From Prorocentrum cordatum (Eukaryota > Sar > Dinophyceae > Prorocentrales > Prorocentraceae): a stretch of 32,500 bases of DNA. A program made the translations under genes and the position numbers. The stretch is from NCBI GenBank assembly GCA_963575745.1, contig CAUYUJ010014757.1:173301-205800 (forward strand). Direction: 5' to 3'. Every line of letters starts with the position of its first letter. Position 1 is the first letter of the stretch. The notes beneath the pieces were generated by a model. That model saw only the letters and a list, made by a program, of their open reading frames with translations, was not told the DNA's origin and made no database searches. Positions 7,868 to 18,086 of the stretch are shown here, in pieces.

Positions 7868-9953
7868 GTCGTCGGAATCCTCCACATCATTCTCATCATC
7901 AGCACCATCAGCGTCAGCATCACCAACGCCATGATCATCTTAGCCAACATCAGCATCGAAATAGTCGACGTCGTCGTTGCCAGCGTAATCAAGTTCCTCA
8001 TCGGCATCAGCATCATGAGCAGCAGCATCATAATCAACAACATCATACGCCTCATCAGATGTCTCCTCATCACCACAGGCATCATCATAATCAGCATCGT
8101 CGACATCAGCATCATTGAGATGGTCATCATCCGCGTCCTAATCATCGTCATCGTCATCTTCAGAAACAGAATCGTCAGCATCATGATCATCGTCTTCGTC
8201 ATCATCGTGGTCATCATCATCATCATCATAATCATTATCATCATCGAAGGCATCGTCAGCATCACCGCCATCATCATCATCATCATCATCGTCATCATCA
8301 CCGTCGCCATCGTCATCGCCATCGTCACAATGATAACCATCAACATCTGCGGCGCAGTTTCAATGACAGTCATTAACATCCGCGTCGGCAAACTGGGAAT
8401 CAACAGCACATCATCATCATCATCATCATCATCAGCATCATCATCAAAATCAGCATTATCATCCTCGTCGCCATCATCATAATAATAATCATCATTATCA
8501 TCATCACCATCATCTACATCATCATCATCATCATCGATTCAATGACCTGAATGGTCATCAACATCATCCTCATCCTCGCCATCATCAGCATGAGCGTCAC
8601 CTCAATCACCATCAGATGCAAGTCGGGATCATCATCAGCAGCATCGTCATCATTAGCATTAACAGCATCATCCGTGTCGAAACCTCATCATGGACATCAT
8701 CGGCCTTGGCATCATCATCGCCATTACAGTCATCGTCATCAGCATCAGAATCACCATCAGCACCAGAATCATCCGCATCCTCATCCTCATCACTATAATC
8801 ATCATCAGAATCAGCATCCTCATGGTCAACATCGTACCCACCATCACACATTCCCATCATGCGCGCCATTATGAGCATAAGCATCATCACAATCACCATC
8901 GTCATAAAATCGCTGACACCGTCATCGGCATCGCCGTCGTCATCGTCAGCAGCATCCTAATCCTTATCCCCACAATCAGCATCAACGCCATCATCAGAAT
9001 CAGCATGCTCGTCATCATCGCCGACAGCGTCATTTTCCATATAATGAGCAATGTAGTCGCCAGCGCCATCGCCAGTGTCATCATCTGCATAAGATGTCTA
9101 GTCATCGTCGTCGTCATCATCATCAACACCACCATCGTCAGCATTAGCATTATGAGTATTACCATCATCATCATCGTCGTCGGCATCATCATGATAATCA
9201 GCATCACCACCAGCAACATCGTCATCATCGTGATCATCATCAGCTTCGACATCGTAGTCGTCTTCTTCGTCGGTATCACCGTCGCCATTGTCATCGTAAT
9301 CGTCGTTGCCGCAAGCACAGTTATCATCACAGCCGACGTCATCGCCGACACAATCATCATCACGATCTATATCATGGGCATCATCATTGACAACACTGAC
9401 ATCATAGCCATAACCCCAATGTCATCAGCAGCATCGCAATCGGTGTCGCCGAAACCATCATGAGCAACGCCGTCGTCGTCGTCACCATCGTCATCCTCAT
9501 TGCCATCGTCATGATCAGCAGCAGCCTCATCATGATCGACATTATCATCGTTATCAGCATGGTCATCATCACTGTCATCATCGTCATAGTCATCACCACA
9601 ATCAAGATCATCATCGGTAGTGTCGGCTTGCCATCACCATCGACATCAATATCCTCACCAACATGAGCACCATCACCATCACGATATTCAGCAAGTCGCT
9701 GTCAGCACCATCAGCATTGCGTTCGTCCTCATCATCGTCATCATGACCATCATCATCATCACAAGTATCCTCATCATCATCATCAGCAGCATCTTCAGCT
9801 GCATCATCATCCTCATCATCATCATCGTCGTCGTGGTCATACTGTCGTCAACTACATCACCATCAACAGCGTCCTTGTCATCATCGTCGTCATCAGCAAA
9901 TTCGTCGTAAGCAACATCATCATCGTCGTCGTCGCCATCACTCCCGCCATCGC
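7795..9953. repeat. CAG then CAT trinucleotide array, mostly degenerate, left part
   Basis: A short CAG run (7795-7817) passes into about 16 pure CAT triplets (7818-7866). About 2.1 kb of imperfect CAT/ATC repeat follows. In ATC register most variants are GTC, AGC, ACC, GCC, AAC and CTC, so the C tends to stay while A and T change. This leaves few stop codons, so long frames of Ile, His or Met appear on both strands. The pattern is the opposite of protein selection, which would leave third positions free. I regard it as non-coding. Confidence 0.92.
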
Positions 9954-10150
9954 CGTACGGCAGGTTCGTGTCGTGCCGACCCCAGCGTTGGTTTTTGACA
10001 CCGCAGGGATTATTCAACCTTGAACGATCGGCCGCTGCCGCAACGTCCGATCGTTCAACATCGATCGAGTCTGGGTCGCCGGCGGCGTTCAACCTTGAAC
10101 GCCCGCGCTGGGATCGCCGCTGGTCGACACGACGCAAACCTACCGTAGGC
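9954..10150. mobile_element. Inverted-repeat element, family F9, inside the CAT array
   Basis: A 200 bp island without CAT repeats. Its left end CGTACGGCAGGTTCGTGTCG is matched by the complement of the right end, which reads CGACACGACGCAAACCTACC before GTAGG. Inside, TTCAACCTTGAACG occurs twice (about 10016 and 10088) and CGATCG words are common. CATCGCC occurs just outside both ends, but CAT-like words are frequent here, so this may not be a target duplication. Confidence 0.7.
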
Positions 10151-10443
10151 GACATCGCCTGCGCCATCAGCATCATCACCACAAGCGTCATCAACATCGT
10201 CATCGCCATCGTCGTCGTCATCATCGTCAGTCTCGTCGTCCAAAACAGTATCGGTGGCCGCATCATGGGCTATGCATATCATGAACGTCATCGCCATCAC
10301 CATCAGCATCGTCATAATCATCATCCATATCACACTCGTCACGGGCGCTGCCATGATGCCGATCATCGTCGTCATGATTGGCAATTTCATCCTGCCCACC
10401 ATCATCATTGCCATAACCACCTTCGGCATCATCATCATCATCG

Positions 10444-10493
<50 letters not shown>

Positions 10494-11567
10494 GTCATGA
10501 TCGTCATCATCGTCATCATCATCATCATCATCATCTTCATCATCAGCACCAGCATCATCGTCATCATCGTCTTGTCGTCGCGCGCATCGTCACTCTCATT
10601 ATCATCGAAATCATAATCAACATACCATCGTCACCGTCGTCGTCATCGTTGTCACCACCACCAGCATAGTAGTAATTCGCACCTTCATCATCGACATCGT
10701 TATCGTGGCGAGTGTGAGCATCAACATCGCCATCTTCATCTTCATCATCGTCACCATCATCATCATGATCAGCGTCACCATCATCGTCGTACGCGTCGTC
10801 ATCATCATCGTCATCATAGTCATCACCAGTTTCATCATCCACATCGTCCCCATCTTCATAATTGCACCTTGGTAATCAGCATCGTCACAGTCACCAGAAC
10901 AATGAGCAACATCGTCATCGTCATCATGATCATCATCGGCAGCATCATCATCAGCATCATCATGATGAGAATCAGAATCGTCATCATCATAATCATCAGC
11001 ATGATCCTCATCATCATCAGCATCATCATTATTGTCATCATCAGCAGCATCATCATCAGCATCGTCATCATCATCGTGATAATCAGCATCATCATCATCA
11101 TCAGCATCATCCTTCTCATCATCATCTCCATCATCGCCATCACCGTCATCATCATCGCCATCACCATCATCATCAGCAGATGTTGATGAGTCGATTATCG
11201 ACTCATCAACATCGCCGTCGTCATCATCAGCGACATCACCATCGTTGTCATCATCAACCCCGTCGTACTCGTCGTCATCATCACCATCGTCATCGTCACA
11301 CTCATCACCATCATCAGAACCGTCATCGTCATCATCGCAATCGCCATCGCCATCAGCATCAGAACCGTCGTAGGCACCATGACTGATCATGATCGTCGTC
11401 GTCACAATTATCCACATCGTCATCACCATCGCCATCATCGTCATCACCAACATGATCACACTCGCAGTCATAATCAGCAGCATCATCGTCAGCATCATCC
11501 TCATCATCGTCATCATCACTGTCATCATCATCATCATAATCATCATCACCATCACCATCACCATCAC

Positions 11568-11666
<99 letters not shown>

Positions 11667-11757
11667 TGTCATCATCATGAGCATGACCATCAGCATCATC
11701 ATCATCATGGTCGTCGTAATCGGCACCATGATCATCATATTCGTCGCCGTCGTACCA
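10151..11757. repeat. CAT trinucleotide array, degenerate with pure blocks, right part
   Basis: It continues the array left of the F9 element. Pure blocks lie at about 10430-10493 (about 20 units) and 11568-11666 (over 30 units). Between them the repeat is degenerate with the same A/T-to-other substitution pattern. Pure blocks inside old repeat point to repeated local re-expansion. Confidence 0.95.
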
Positions 11758-11764
11758 TCCTCGC

Positions 11765-11876
11765 GCCTCTGCCCCCGTGGCTCCTCCCTGTCGTCGTCCA
11801 CGGGCTCCGGGGCGGCGCGCGGCAGCGGCACCTGCGCGCGGGGTGCCGCGTCGACCAGCACGACGCCCCGAGCCAT
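11765..11876 (-). other. Exon-like open stretch, unrecognised, next to the CAT array
   Basis: On the minus strand, from an ATG at 11874-11876, the frame reads MARGVVLVDAAPRAQVPLPR and continues for about 20 proline/acid-rich residues before entering the CAT array. A GT (GATGGTACGA) sits at the array edge and could be a donor, which would place the array in an intron. It is too short to assign. Chance in GC-rich DNA is the alternative. Confidence 0.25.
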
Positions 11877-11961
11877 CCCCTCCTCCCCCTGCTTGCCTCC
11901 TCCTCGCTGCTCGAAACTCCCTTACCCCCTCTTCGGTGGCAACTCATGGAAGCCTCCCGTA

Positions 11962-12145
11962 CCATCTTGTCAGCTCTTGCGAATCGACGCTAAATCGACG
12001 CTACTCGACGCTAAATCGACGCTAACCGACGCTGATCGACGCTAACGCCGCTAAGTCGTCGCTATCTCATCAACGTCCAAACGCCAATCGACGCTAGTCG
12101 ACGCTAAAGACAAAATTACGAGAATCATGATTTGCTACCAAACCC
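11962..12145 (+). repeat. Dispersed repeat family S3, copy 1, with internal ATCGACGCTAA units
   Basis: It opens CCATCTTGTCAGCTCTTGCG, continues with about nine imperfect copies of a 10-11 bp unit (TCGACGCTAA), then CTAAAGAC and ATCATGATTTGCTAC. The copy at 27855-28040 has the same opening, the same unit and the same ATGATTTGCTAC tail. Confidence 0.8.
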
Positions 12146-12239
12146 GCCCCCCCATTCCTGCCCCCTCCCTCATAAACTGAACAATATGAATACTGCTCTC
12201 CCTCGTCCCCTGAAGCTGTCCAGAAGATCCGTGCTTCAA

Positions 12240-12592
12240 ACATGGTGTTCCCGCTGCAGCGTGGGCCTTATTTTCGGATCGGCGCGTGGCTCCCGTCGTT
12301 GAGTGTGGCGCTCTCGCCCCAGCGCGGGCCACTTTTCTGGATCCGAGTCTTGCTTCACTGTCCCCCCCATTATTTCCCCTCCTCCGCCTTCCCTAGTCCT
12401 CCTATTTCTCCCGCGCCTTCCACTCCAGTCCCTGCTGCTGCTGTTCGTCTTGCCCCAGCGCGGACCACTCTTCTGAATCGAAGTCTTGATTCGTCGTTGT
12501 CACCCTCTCATTTCCCCTCCTCCGCCTTCCTCTGGTCCTCCTTTCCCTCCCGATCATGCCGCTTTAGTTCCTGCTGCTGCTGTTCGTCCTCA
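12240..12592. repeat. Tandem repeat of ~135-140 bp, about 2.5 units
   Basis: The segments CCCCAGCGCGGGCCACTTTT, ATTTCCCCTCCTCCGCCTTC and CTGCTGCTGCTGTTCGTC occur in order at about 12315-12450 and again at 12452-12590. A partial unit with CGTGGGCCTTATTTTCGGAT precedes them. TGTGGCGCTCTCGCCCCAGC resembles the 4841 satellite. Confidence 0.75.
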
Positions 12593-12827
12593 TCCTTTTC
12601 CTCCCTCTCATCCTCATGCTCACCCGCCACCTCCTCCTCCTCTTCCTCCTCCTTCTGTGCACGCAACTCCCGGTTTCCGATTGCGCACAACACGAAGTGG
12701 TCTTTCTGTGTGAGCCGCAGGTCGGCTTGACATGCATTCTTGGATAAAAAAACGATCAGCGCCGTAGGAAGGGTTGGGAGGCCTAGCCATCTCGGGCGGG
12801 TGGTAATGGGGGTGACCAGAATAATGA

Positions 12828-12970
12828 TAGGTCGGGCAGATCCCCCTACAGGCGGAGTTGGGAAAATAACCACACAAATATTCTACAACAGCAAGAAAAT
12901 AGTAAAAAAAATCGTCCCCAGGCTATGTTTTGACTATGTTTGAACATTCCTCCTGTAGAAGGATGGGGCC
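12828..12970. mobile_element. F1 element, diverged copy
   Basis: The left end TAGGTCGGGCAGATCCCCCT and the right end ATTCCTCCTGTAGAAGGATG are recognisable F1 termini. The last 12 bases of the right end are altered and run into a GGGCCC-rich stretch (12965-13010). The A-rich core has the usual AAAATAGTAAAA. Confidence 0.7.
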
Positions 12971-13037
12971 CTCAAGGGGCCCTTCAGGGCCCCTTTTGGG
13001 CCCCTGCTGGCTCTCCAAAAATGACACCTTCGGGGCC

Positions 13038-13232
13038 CTACTTCTTCCTCCTCCTCCTCCTCCTCCTCCTCCTCCTCCGCCTCCTCCTCCTCTTCCTCCT
13101 CCTCCTCCTCCTCCTCCCTCCTCCTCCTCCTCCTCCTCCTCCTCCTCCTCCTCCTCCTCCTCCTCCTCCTCCTCCCCCTCCTCCTCCTCCTCCTCCTCCT
13201 CCTCCTCCTCCTCCTCCTTCTCCTCTTTTCTT
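13038..13232. repeat. CTC microsatellite, ~195 bp
   Basis: CTC/CCT triplets with a few changes (GCC at 13078, TTC, CCC at 13175). It is the longest CTC array in the window. It encodes nothing, in spite of long open frames on both strands. Confidence 0.95.
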
Positions 13233-13349
13233 CGCCCCCCAGTGAGGTCACCCCCCATGACCACCCGCCCGACCATCCCAGACCTCTGGCCTGGTGATTT
13301 TCCACAACTTTGGCCCAGGATCTCTCGGCTCCCTCACCAGGGCCGGCTT

Positions 13350-13547
13350 TTTGGACGCCCGAAATGGGTACGGAAAACATGGGTACAATGCCCAACAAAA
13401 AGATGCTGTCCCAAACCAACAGCGGCCGCTGTTGGGCAGGCGGCCTTCTGTCTCGAACGGACACAGGCCGCGGCGGCGCGGACAGCGAGTCCTGACCAGA
13501 ATTAACAAAAACTGCTGTTGGGTATCGTGCCCGTTCTTTCCGTACAG
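13350..13547. mobile_element. Foldback MITE, family F2, copy 1
   Basis: The left part ATGGGTACGGAAAACATGGG and TACAATGCCCAACA is mirrored by TGTTGGGTATCGTGCCCGTT and CTTTCCGTAC on the right. The middle is near-identical between copies: CCAACAGCGGCCGCTGTTGG is a perfect palindrome, followed by GGACACAGGCCGCGGCGGCG. Further copies are at 21479, 31393 and 32315. The minus-strand frame of about 60 residues recurs only because the family is conserved. Confidence 0.85.
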
Positions 13548-13573
13548 TAGGAGCTCGACCACAAGAGCGCAAC

Positions 13574-13830
13574 CCTAGAGGCCTCCTGGATGGGGTCGGA
13601 GTTGATGGGGTCGGAGGACCGCGCCACATCGGCGATACATTGATGATGTATCGCCGATGCATCGGCGATGCATCGGCCATGCACTGGCGACGTCAGCGAT
13701 ACATCTGCGACGTCGGCGTGGAGAACATTGGGCCCCACATCGAGTTGCATCGCCGAAGCATCGCCGATGTATCGGCGATGCGGCACGATCCTCCGACCCC
13801 ATCTACTCCGACCCCATCTAGGAGGCCTAG
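13574..13830. mobile_element. Foldback MITE, family F4, copy 1
   Basis: Left end CTAGAGGCCTCCTGGATGGG; right end ATCTAGGAGGCCTAG. Both arms hold GATGGGGTCGGAG and its complement twice, then CGATGCATCGGCGATG-type palindromic words in the centre. Related copies are at 28695-29064 and 31973-32127. Confidence 0.85.
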
Positions 13831-13834
13831 AAAC

Positions 13835-13965
13835 CCTGAGGTCCCAGGAGGTCCGTTGAATTTTGGTGTGGGAGCGCCACGCCTCCCACGGCAAGACCCT
13901 CGGAGCCCGAGAAGCCCAGGGCACCCTGGAGGCAGGCAGGGTGCTCCCTGGCACGGGCTTGGCCT
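13835..13965 (+). repeat. Dispersed repeat family S5, copy 1
   Basis: It has GTTGAATTTTGGTGTGGGAG, CCCACGGCAAGACCCTCGGA, AGAAGCCCAGGGCACCCTGG and GGCAGGGTGCTCCCTGGCAC. The last 77 bp recur at 14140-14218 beyond the F7 element, and more loosely at 24842-24910. Confidence 0.7.
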
Positions 13966-13972
13966 GACCTGA

Positions 13973-14135
13973 CTACCTACCAGACCACCCCAACCCAACC
14001 CGAAGACCCAAATTTCGGGTTGGGGGGGGTACGGGTTCGGTATGTGTTTTCTCGATGTTCCCCGATCCCCCCTCCCACTGGAAATGGAGGGCAAGTTGAG
14101 GCCTTCGGGTTGGGTTGGGGTGGTTTGGTAGGTGG
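13973..14135. mobile_element. Foldback MITE, family F7
   Basis: The left end CTACCTACCAGACCACCCCA and following ACCCAACCCGAAG are opposed by CTTCGGGTTGGGTTGGGGTG and GTTTGGTAGGTGG at the right end, about 33 bp of terminal inverted repeat. It sits between two direct copies of S5, longer than any target duplication. Either the host S5 was a tandem pair or the insertion came with a duplication. Confidence 0.8.
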
Positions 14136-14139
14136 TGAT

Positions 14140-14218
14140 CCCACGGCAAGACCATCGGAGCCCCAGAAGCCCAGGGCACCCTGGAGAGGCAGGCAGGGTG
14201 CTCCCTGGCACGGGCTCG
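14140..14218 (+). repeat. S5 family, copy 2
   Basis: CCCACGGCAAGACCATCGGA through GCTCCCTGGCACGGGCT matches 13884-13960 with a two-base insertion (GGAGAGGC). Confidence 0.8.
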
Positions 14219-14349
14219 CGGCCGGACCGCCCCGGCCCGTCCGCGCGGCGGCCCCCGGGGGCACGCGGAGGCGGCCGCCCCCCGGGGGGAGGCCGAGGCA
14301 AGGAGGGCCGCGGCCCCCCAAGAGGGTGTCTCCTCGAGGCGGAGGGGAA

Positions 14350-14421
14350 GGTCCTCCTCCTCCTCCTCCTCCTCCTCCTCCTCCTCCTCCTCCTCCTCCT
14401 CCTCCTCCTCCTCCTCCTCGG
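14350..14421. repeat. CTC microsatellite
   Basis: About 23 near-pure triplets. The preceding 14219-14349 is very GC-rich with GGCGGCCCCC/GGGGGCCGCC-like hairpin words and no gene I recognise. Confidence 0.95.
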
Positions 14422-14446
14422 GGCCAGGCTGCGCGGGTAGCATTTT

Positions 14447-14600
14447 GGGTCGGGCAGGTCCTCCCCCAGGGGGATGTTGGACGAGAACTACAGATAGCCA
14501 GGCAAAACTTAAAAGTAGTCAAAAGATGGTCGACGAATCGTGCCCTGACTACTTATAAGTCGGGCCTGTCCCCCTACAGGGGGATGTTAGACGACTTATC
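14447..14600. mobile_element. Two F1 fragments, a left end running into a second left end
   Basis: A left terminus (GGGTCGGGCAGGTCCTCCCC) and F1-like core run to 14551. Then a second, better left terminus (TATAAGTCGGGCCTGTCCCC) starts at 14556 and breaks off near 14600. It reads as one F1 inserted in the right end of another, followed by truncation. Confidence 0.65.
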
Positions 14601-14749
14601 CCGGCAAAGCAACCTAACAGCGATGTGTAGGAGCATATCTGGAAGCATTCCCCTTAAGATTCAGATGAGAATCCAGTTGTAGAATTCTGCTGTTCTCGCA
14701 GTCGTAGTCGCATTCGCGATGACAGTCGCAGTGGCAACGGCAGTCGCAG

Positions 14750-15906
14750 TCACAGCCTCAGCCTCAGCCTGCCTCAGCCTCAGCCTCAGCCTCAGCCTCA
14801 GCCTGCCTCAGCCTCAGCCCTCAGCCTCAGCCTCAGCCTCAGCCTCAGCCTGCAGCCTCAGCCTCAGCCTGCCTCAGCCTCAGCCTCAGCCTCAGCCTCA
14901 GCCTGCCTCAGCCTCAGCCTCAGCCTGCCTCAGCCTCAGCCTGCCTTCAGCCTCAGCCTCAGCCTGCCTCAGCCTCAGCCTCAGCCTGCAGCAGCCTCAG
15001 CCTGCAGCCTCAGCCTCAGCCTCCTCAGCCTCAGCCTGCATCAGCCTCAGCCTCAGCCTCAGCCTGCCTCAGCATCAGCCTGCCTCAGCCTCAGCCTGCC
15101 TCAGCCTCAGCCTCAGCCTGCCTCAGCCTCAGCCTGCGCCTCAGCCTCAGCCTGCCTCAGCCTCAGCCTGCCTCAGCCTCAGCCTCAGCCTCAGCCTGCC
15201 TCAGCATCAGCCTGCCTCAGCCTCAGCCTCAGCCTGCCTCTGCCTCAGCCTCAGCCTGCTTCAGCCTCAGCCTCAGTCTGCCTCAGCCTCGGCCTCAGCC
15301 TCAGCCTGCCTCAGCCTCAGCCTGCATCAGCCTCAGCCTCAGCCTCAGCCTGCCTCAGCATCAGCCTGCCTCAGCCTCAGCCTCAGCCTGCCTCAGCCTC
15401 AGCCTCAGCCTGCTTCAGCCTCAGCCTCAGTCTGCCTCAGCCTCAGCCTCAGCCTCAGCCTGCCTCAGCCTCAGCCTGCATCAGCCTCAGCCTCAGCCTC
15501 AGCCTGCCTCAGCATCAGCCTGCCTCAGCCTCAGCCTCAGCCTCAGCTGCTTCAGCCTCAGCCTCAGTCTGCCTTCAGCCTCGGCCTCAGCCTCAGCCTG
15601 CCTCAGCCTCAGCCTGCCTCAGCCTCAGCCTGCATCAGCCTCAGCCTCAGCCTCAGCCTGCCTCAGCATCAGCCTGCTTCAGCCTCAGCCTCAGCCTGCC
15701 TCAGCCTCAGCCTCAGTCTGCTTCAGCCTCAGCCTCAGTCTGCCTTCAGTCTCGGCCTCAGCCTCAGCCTGCCTCAGCCTCAGCCTGCCTCAGCCTCAGC
15801 CTCAGCCTGCATCAGCCTCAGCCTCAGTCTGCCTTCAGCCTCGGCCTCAGCCTCAGCCTGCCTCAGCCTCAGCCTGCCAGCCTCAGCCTCAGCCTGCCTC
15901 AGCATT
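14750..15906. repeat. CAGCCT minisatellite, ~1.16 kb
   Basis: Hexamer CAGCCT repeats, broken every few units by GCCTG (CAGCCTGCCTCAG), give a higher-order pattern of about 20-60 bp blocks. Because the period is 6 and the unit holds no stop, a frame of 582 codons (14719-16467) stays open, reading Leu-Ser, Ala-Ser and Pro-Gln runs. The frame switches whenever a 5 bp variant occurs, which argues against a protein. Confidence 0.93.
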
Positions 15907-15907
15907 C

Positions 15908-16368
15908 AAAATATGGCCCGGGAATGGAATTCTGGGAACTCGAAGAACACGAAGTGGCCTACAGTTGGCTCCGGGCATTCAAAATCATGCCCAGGAATGG
16001 AGTTCTGGGAACTCGAAGACCACGAAGTGGCCTACAGTTGGCTCCGGGCATTCAAAATTTGGAGTTCTGGGAAGTGGAAGAGCACGAAGTGGCCTACAGT
16101 TGGCTCCGGGCATTCAAAATGTGGCCCGGGAATGGAGTTCTGGGAACTCGAAGACCACGAAGTGGCCTACAGTTGGCTCCGGGCATCCAAAATGTGGCCC
16201 GGGAATGGAGTTCTGAGAACTCGAAGACACGAAGTGGCCTACAGTTGGCTCTGGGCATCCAAAATGTGGCCCGGGAATGGAGTTCTGGGAAGTCGAAGAG
16301 CACGAAGTGGCCTACAGTTGGCTCCGGGCATTCAAAATGTGGCCCGGGAATGGAGTTCTGGGAGCGCC
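15908..16368. repeat. 73 bp satellite, about 6.5 units
   Basis: The motif ACAGTTGGCTCCGGGCA recurs at 15961, 16034, 16096, 16169, 16241 and 16314, giving spacings of 73, 62, 73, 72 and 73. Each unit has TTCAAAATGTGGCCCGGGAA, TGGAGTTCTGGGAACTCGAA and CACGAAGTGGCC. The short third unit lacks the segment after TTCAAAAT. It shares TTCAAAATGTGGC with the satellite at 4841. Confidence 0.93.
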
Positions 16369-16508
16369 AAGAGCGATTTTGCGAGGATGTCTCAGGCGAT
16401 TTGGGTGGCGGCGGCAGAGCGCCGGCAGATCGCCGGATCCCGCCCAGACCCCCCTGGGGAGTCATGATGCTCTGTTTTGACCCTACTAGAAACTCATCAG
16501 TCTTCGCT

Positions 16509-16686
16509 GTTAGGTAAAAACAAAAAGTAGTCAAAAAAACCCTAAAATATTCAAACATGGTCAAAAAACTCCCCTGACTATTTTCTACTATTTTTGACTA
16601 GTCCTCCTGTAGAGGGACAGGCCCGACTTAAGACTAAGTTTTGGTATTTTTGAATATTTCTCCTGTAGAGGGACACGCCCGACTTC
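16509..16686. mobile_element. F1 right ends, two in tandem
   Basis: An F1 core and right end (GTAGAGGGACAGGCCCGACT, then TA) finish at about 16631. A second right end (GTAGAGGGACACGCCCGACT) finishes at 16686. The left terminus is reduced to AGGTAAAAACA near 16511. This is the mirror situation of 14447-14600. Confidence 0.7.
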
Positions 16687-16709
16687 AGGGTAACAGGGGG
16701 TCCGTGGTC

Positions 16710-16860
16710 GATCTGCTCTGGACTCCCTGGCGTGCGGAGCGCGCCAGGGGCGGAGCTGGAGGCGCCGCCAGGGGGCGCCCCAGCGTCGATCCAAGAAAGC
16801 CGCACGGAGCGCCAAAAGCTTCTGCGTGCGGCGTTTCTTCCTCTTCGAGAGAAGCAGAGA
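16710..16860 (+). repeat. Dispersed repeat family S4, copy 2
   Basis: GGCGTGCGGAGCGCGCCAGG, GATCCAAGAAAGCCGCACGG and AGCGCCAAAAGCTTCTGCGT then TTTCTTCCTCTTCGAG follow the order seen at 6290-6440. It starts within 30 bp of an F1 right end. Confidence 0.65.
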
Positions 16861-17355
16861 GGGCAACGCAAGGAGAGAAGGGGGCGAGACAACGGAAGAG
16901 GAGGAAGAGCGCAAAGAAAAGGGAGAAGAGAGGGGGGCGCGCGCGACGACGGCGCAGGGACGACGGCGCTGGACCCCCCATGTCCGCAACCCTGGACAGC
17001 GCCCCTGGCACCGCCCCACGCGGTGGGGCCCCCGCGCTCGCGAAAAGGGGCCATGCCGGGGAGGAAGGTCCAGCGCCGACCCCTGAGATCCGACGTGGCG
17101 AAAGAATTGCAGCTTCGTGGAAAAATCACGCCCGGAGCCCTGAACCCTCTCTTCCTGCGTCACTGCTCGGGCCGGACCGATCCGCGAGGGCCCCGAGGCC
17201 TGCAGGCATGCGAAAAACGCCGGGCTGTCGAAGAGGTCGAGTCGCGCGGATCCCAGGGACCCCGGAGGCCACGGGCGGACCTCCGAGAGAGTCTTGGCTC
17301 GCCCGTGGTCCCAGACCCCCGGCGTCGTGATTTTTTCACCACGTCGACCCCCAGA
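16861..17355. other. GC-rich stretch with no recognised gene
   Basis: A purine-rich tract (16850-16945) is followed by GC-rich DNA. Long open frames exist on both strands, including a 419-codon minus frame (16588-17847). They cross F1, S4 and the 75 bp tandem repeat and are not protein-like. Confidence 0.4.
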
Positions 17356-18086
17356 GGTCTGGGCCCCTTCCCCTGGACCGGTTCTTCGTCCTGAATCCTT
17401 TTTTGACGCTCCCGAGGCCCGGGGAGGTTCCCCGGAGGCCGAAAATAGCGAAACCCCCCCCCGTCGTGAATCGTTTTTTGACGCTCCCGAGGCCCGGGGA
17501 GGTTCCCCGGAGGCCGAAAATAGCGAAACCCCCCCCCGTCGTGAATCGTTTTTTGACGCTCCCGAGGCCTGGGGAGGGCCCCCGGAGGCCGAAAATAGCG
17601 AAAAAAAAACCGTCGTGATTTTTTCACGACGCCAGGAGGTCTGGGGTCTGGCTTCGGAGGCGGCTCGGCACAGCGCCGCCCTGGCCGGGCCGGGGGCGAG
17701 GGCTCTCCCCGGGGGCAGCAGAGCCGTCGCCCCTGTCTCGCGGGGGCTGCGCTCTGGGCGCGGAGCTGCTCGGGGCGGAGCTGGCCGTGGCGACGACGAG
17801 CCTCCAGGCCCGACAAGGCCTTTTTGATCCGCGGGTCGAGAGCGCACCTGTTGCGGTCGAAGCTAAGCGGGCCGCGCGCAGCTTGAAGTGACGAGAGGGG
17901 GGCAGAGGGCCCGACAGGGCCTGCAAGACGTTCGCCCCCAGAGCTCCGACGCTCCGAGAGAACTGGGAGCGGCGGGATTTTTTGGCCGCTTTCGGCCTCC
18001 GGGGGCCCTCGCCGGGCCTCGCTGGCGCCAGAAAACGACTCTCGGGACGAAAAAAACCGGCCCTGGGGGGAAGTGGTCCAGATCTC
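17356..18086. mobile_element. Large inverted repeat (~730 bp) enclosing three 75 bp tandem units
   Basis: The left arm (GGTCTGGGCCCCTTCCCCTG, CGGTTCTTCGTCCTGA, GGTTCCCCGGAGGCCGAAAA) is opposed by a diverged right arm at 17970-18086 (TTCGGCCTCCGGGGGCCCTC, GGGACGAAAAAAACCGG, CCCTGGGGGGAAGTGGTCC). Within the left half, GACGCTCCCGAGG recurs at 17405, 17480 and 17555, exactly 75 bp apart. The centre (17640-17960) is GC-rich and unassigned. It may be an old foldback transposon. Confidence 0.6.

Noticed and set aside
7187-11876. Long Ile-, His-, Met- or Asp-rich frames on both strands
   Set aside because: They are readings of the CAT array. Position-specific change is opposite to protein selection.
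14719-16467. 582-codon forward open frame
   Set aside because: It runs through the CAGCCT hexamer array and the 73 bp satellite. It has no codon structure beyond the repeats and changes frame with every 5 bp variant.
16588-17847. 419-codon minus-strand frame
   Set aside because: It crosses the F1 right ends, an S4 copy and three tandem 75 bp units. No stretch looks like a domain.
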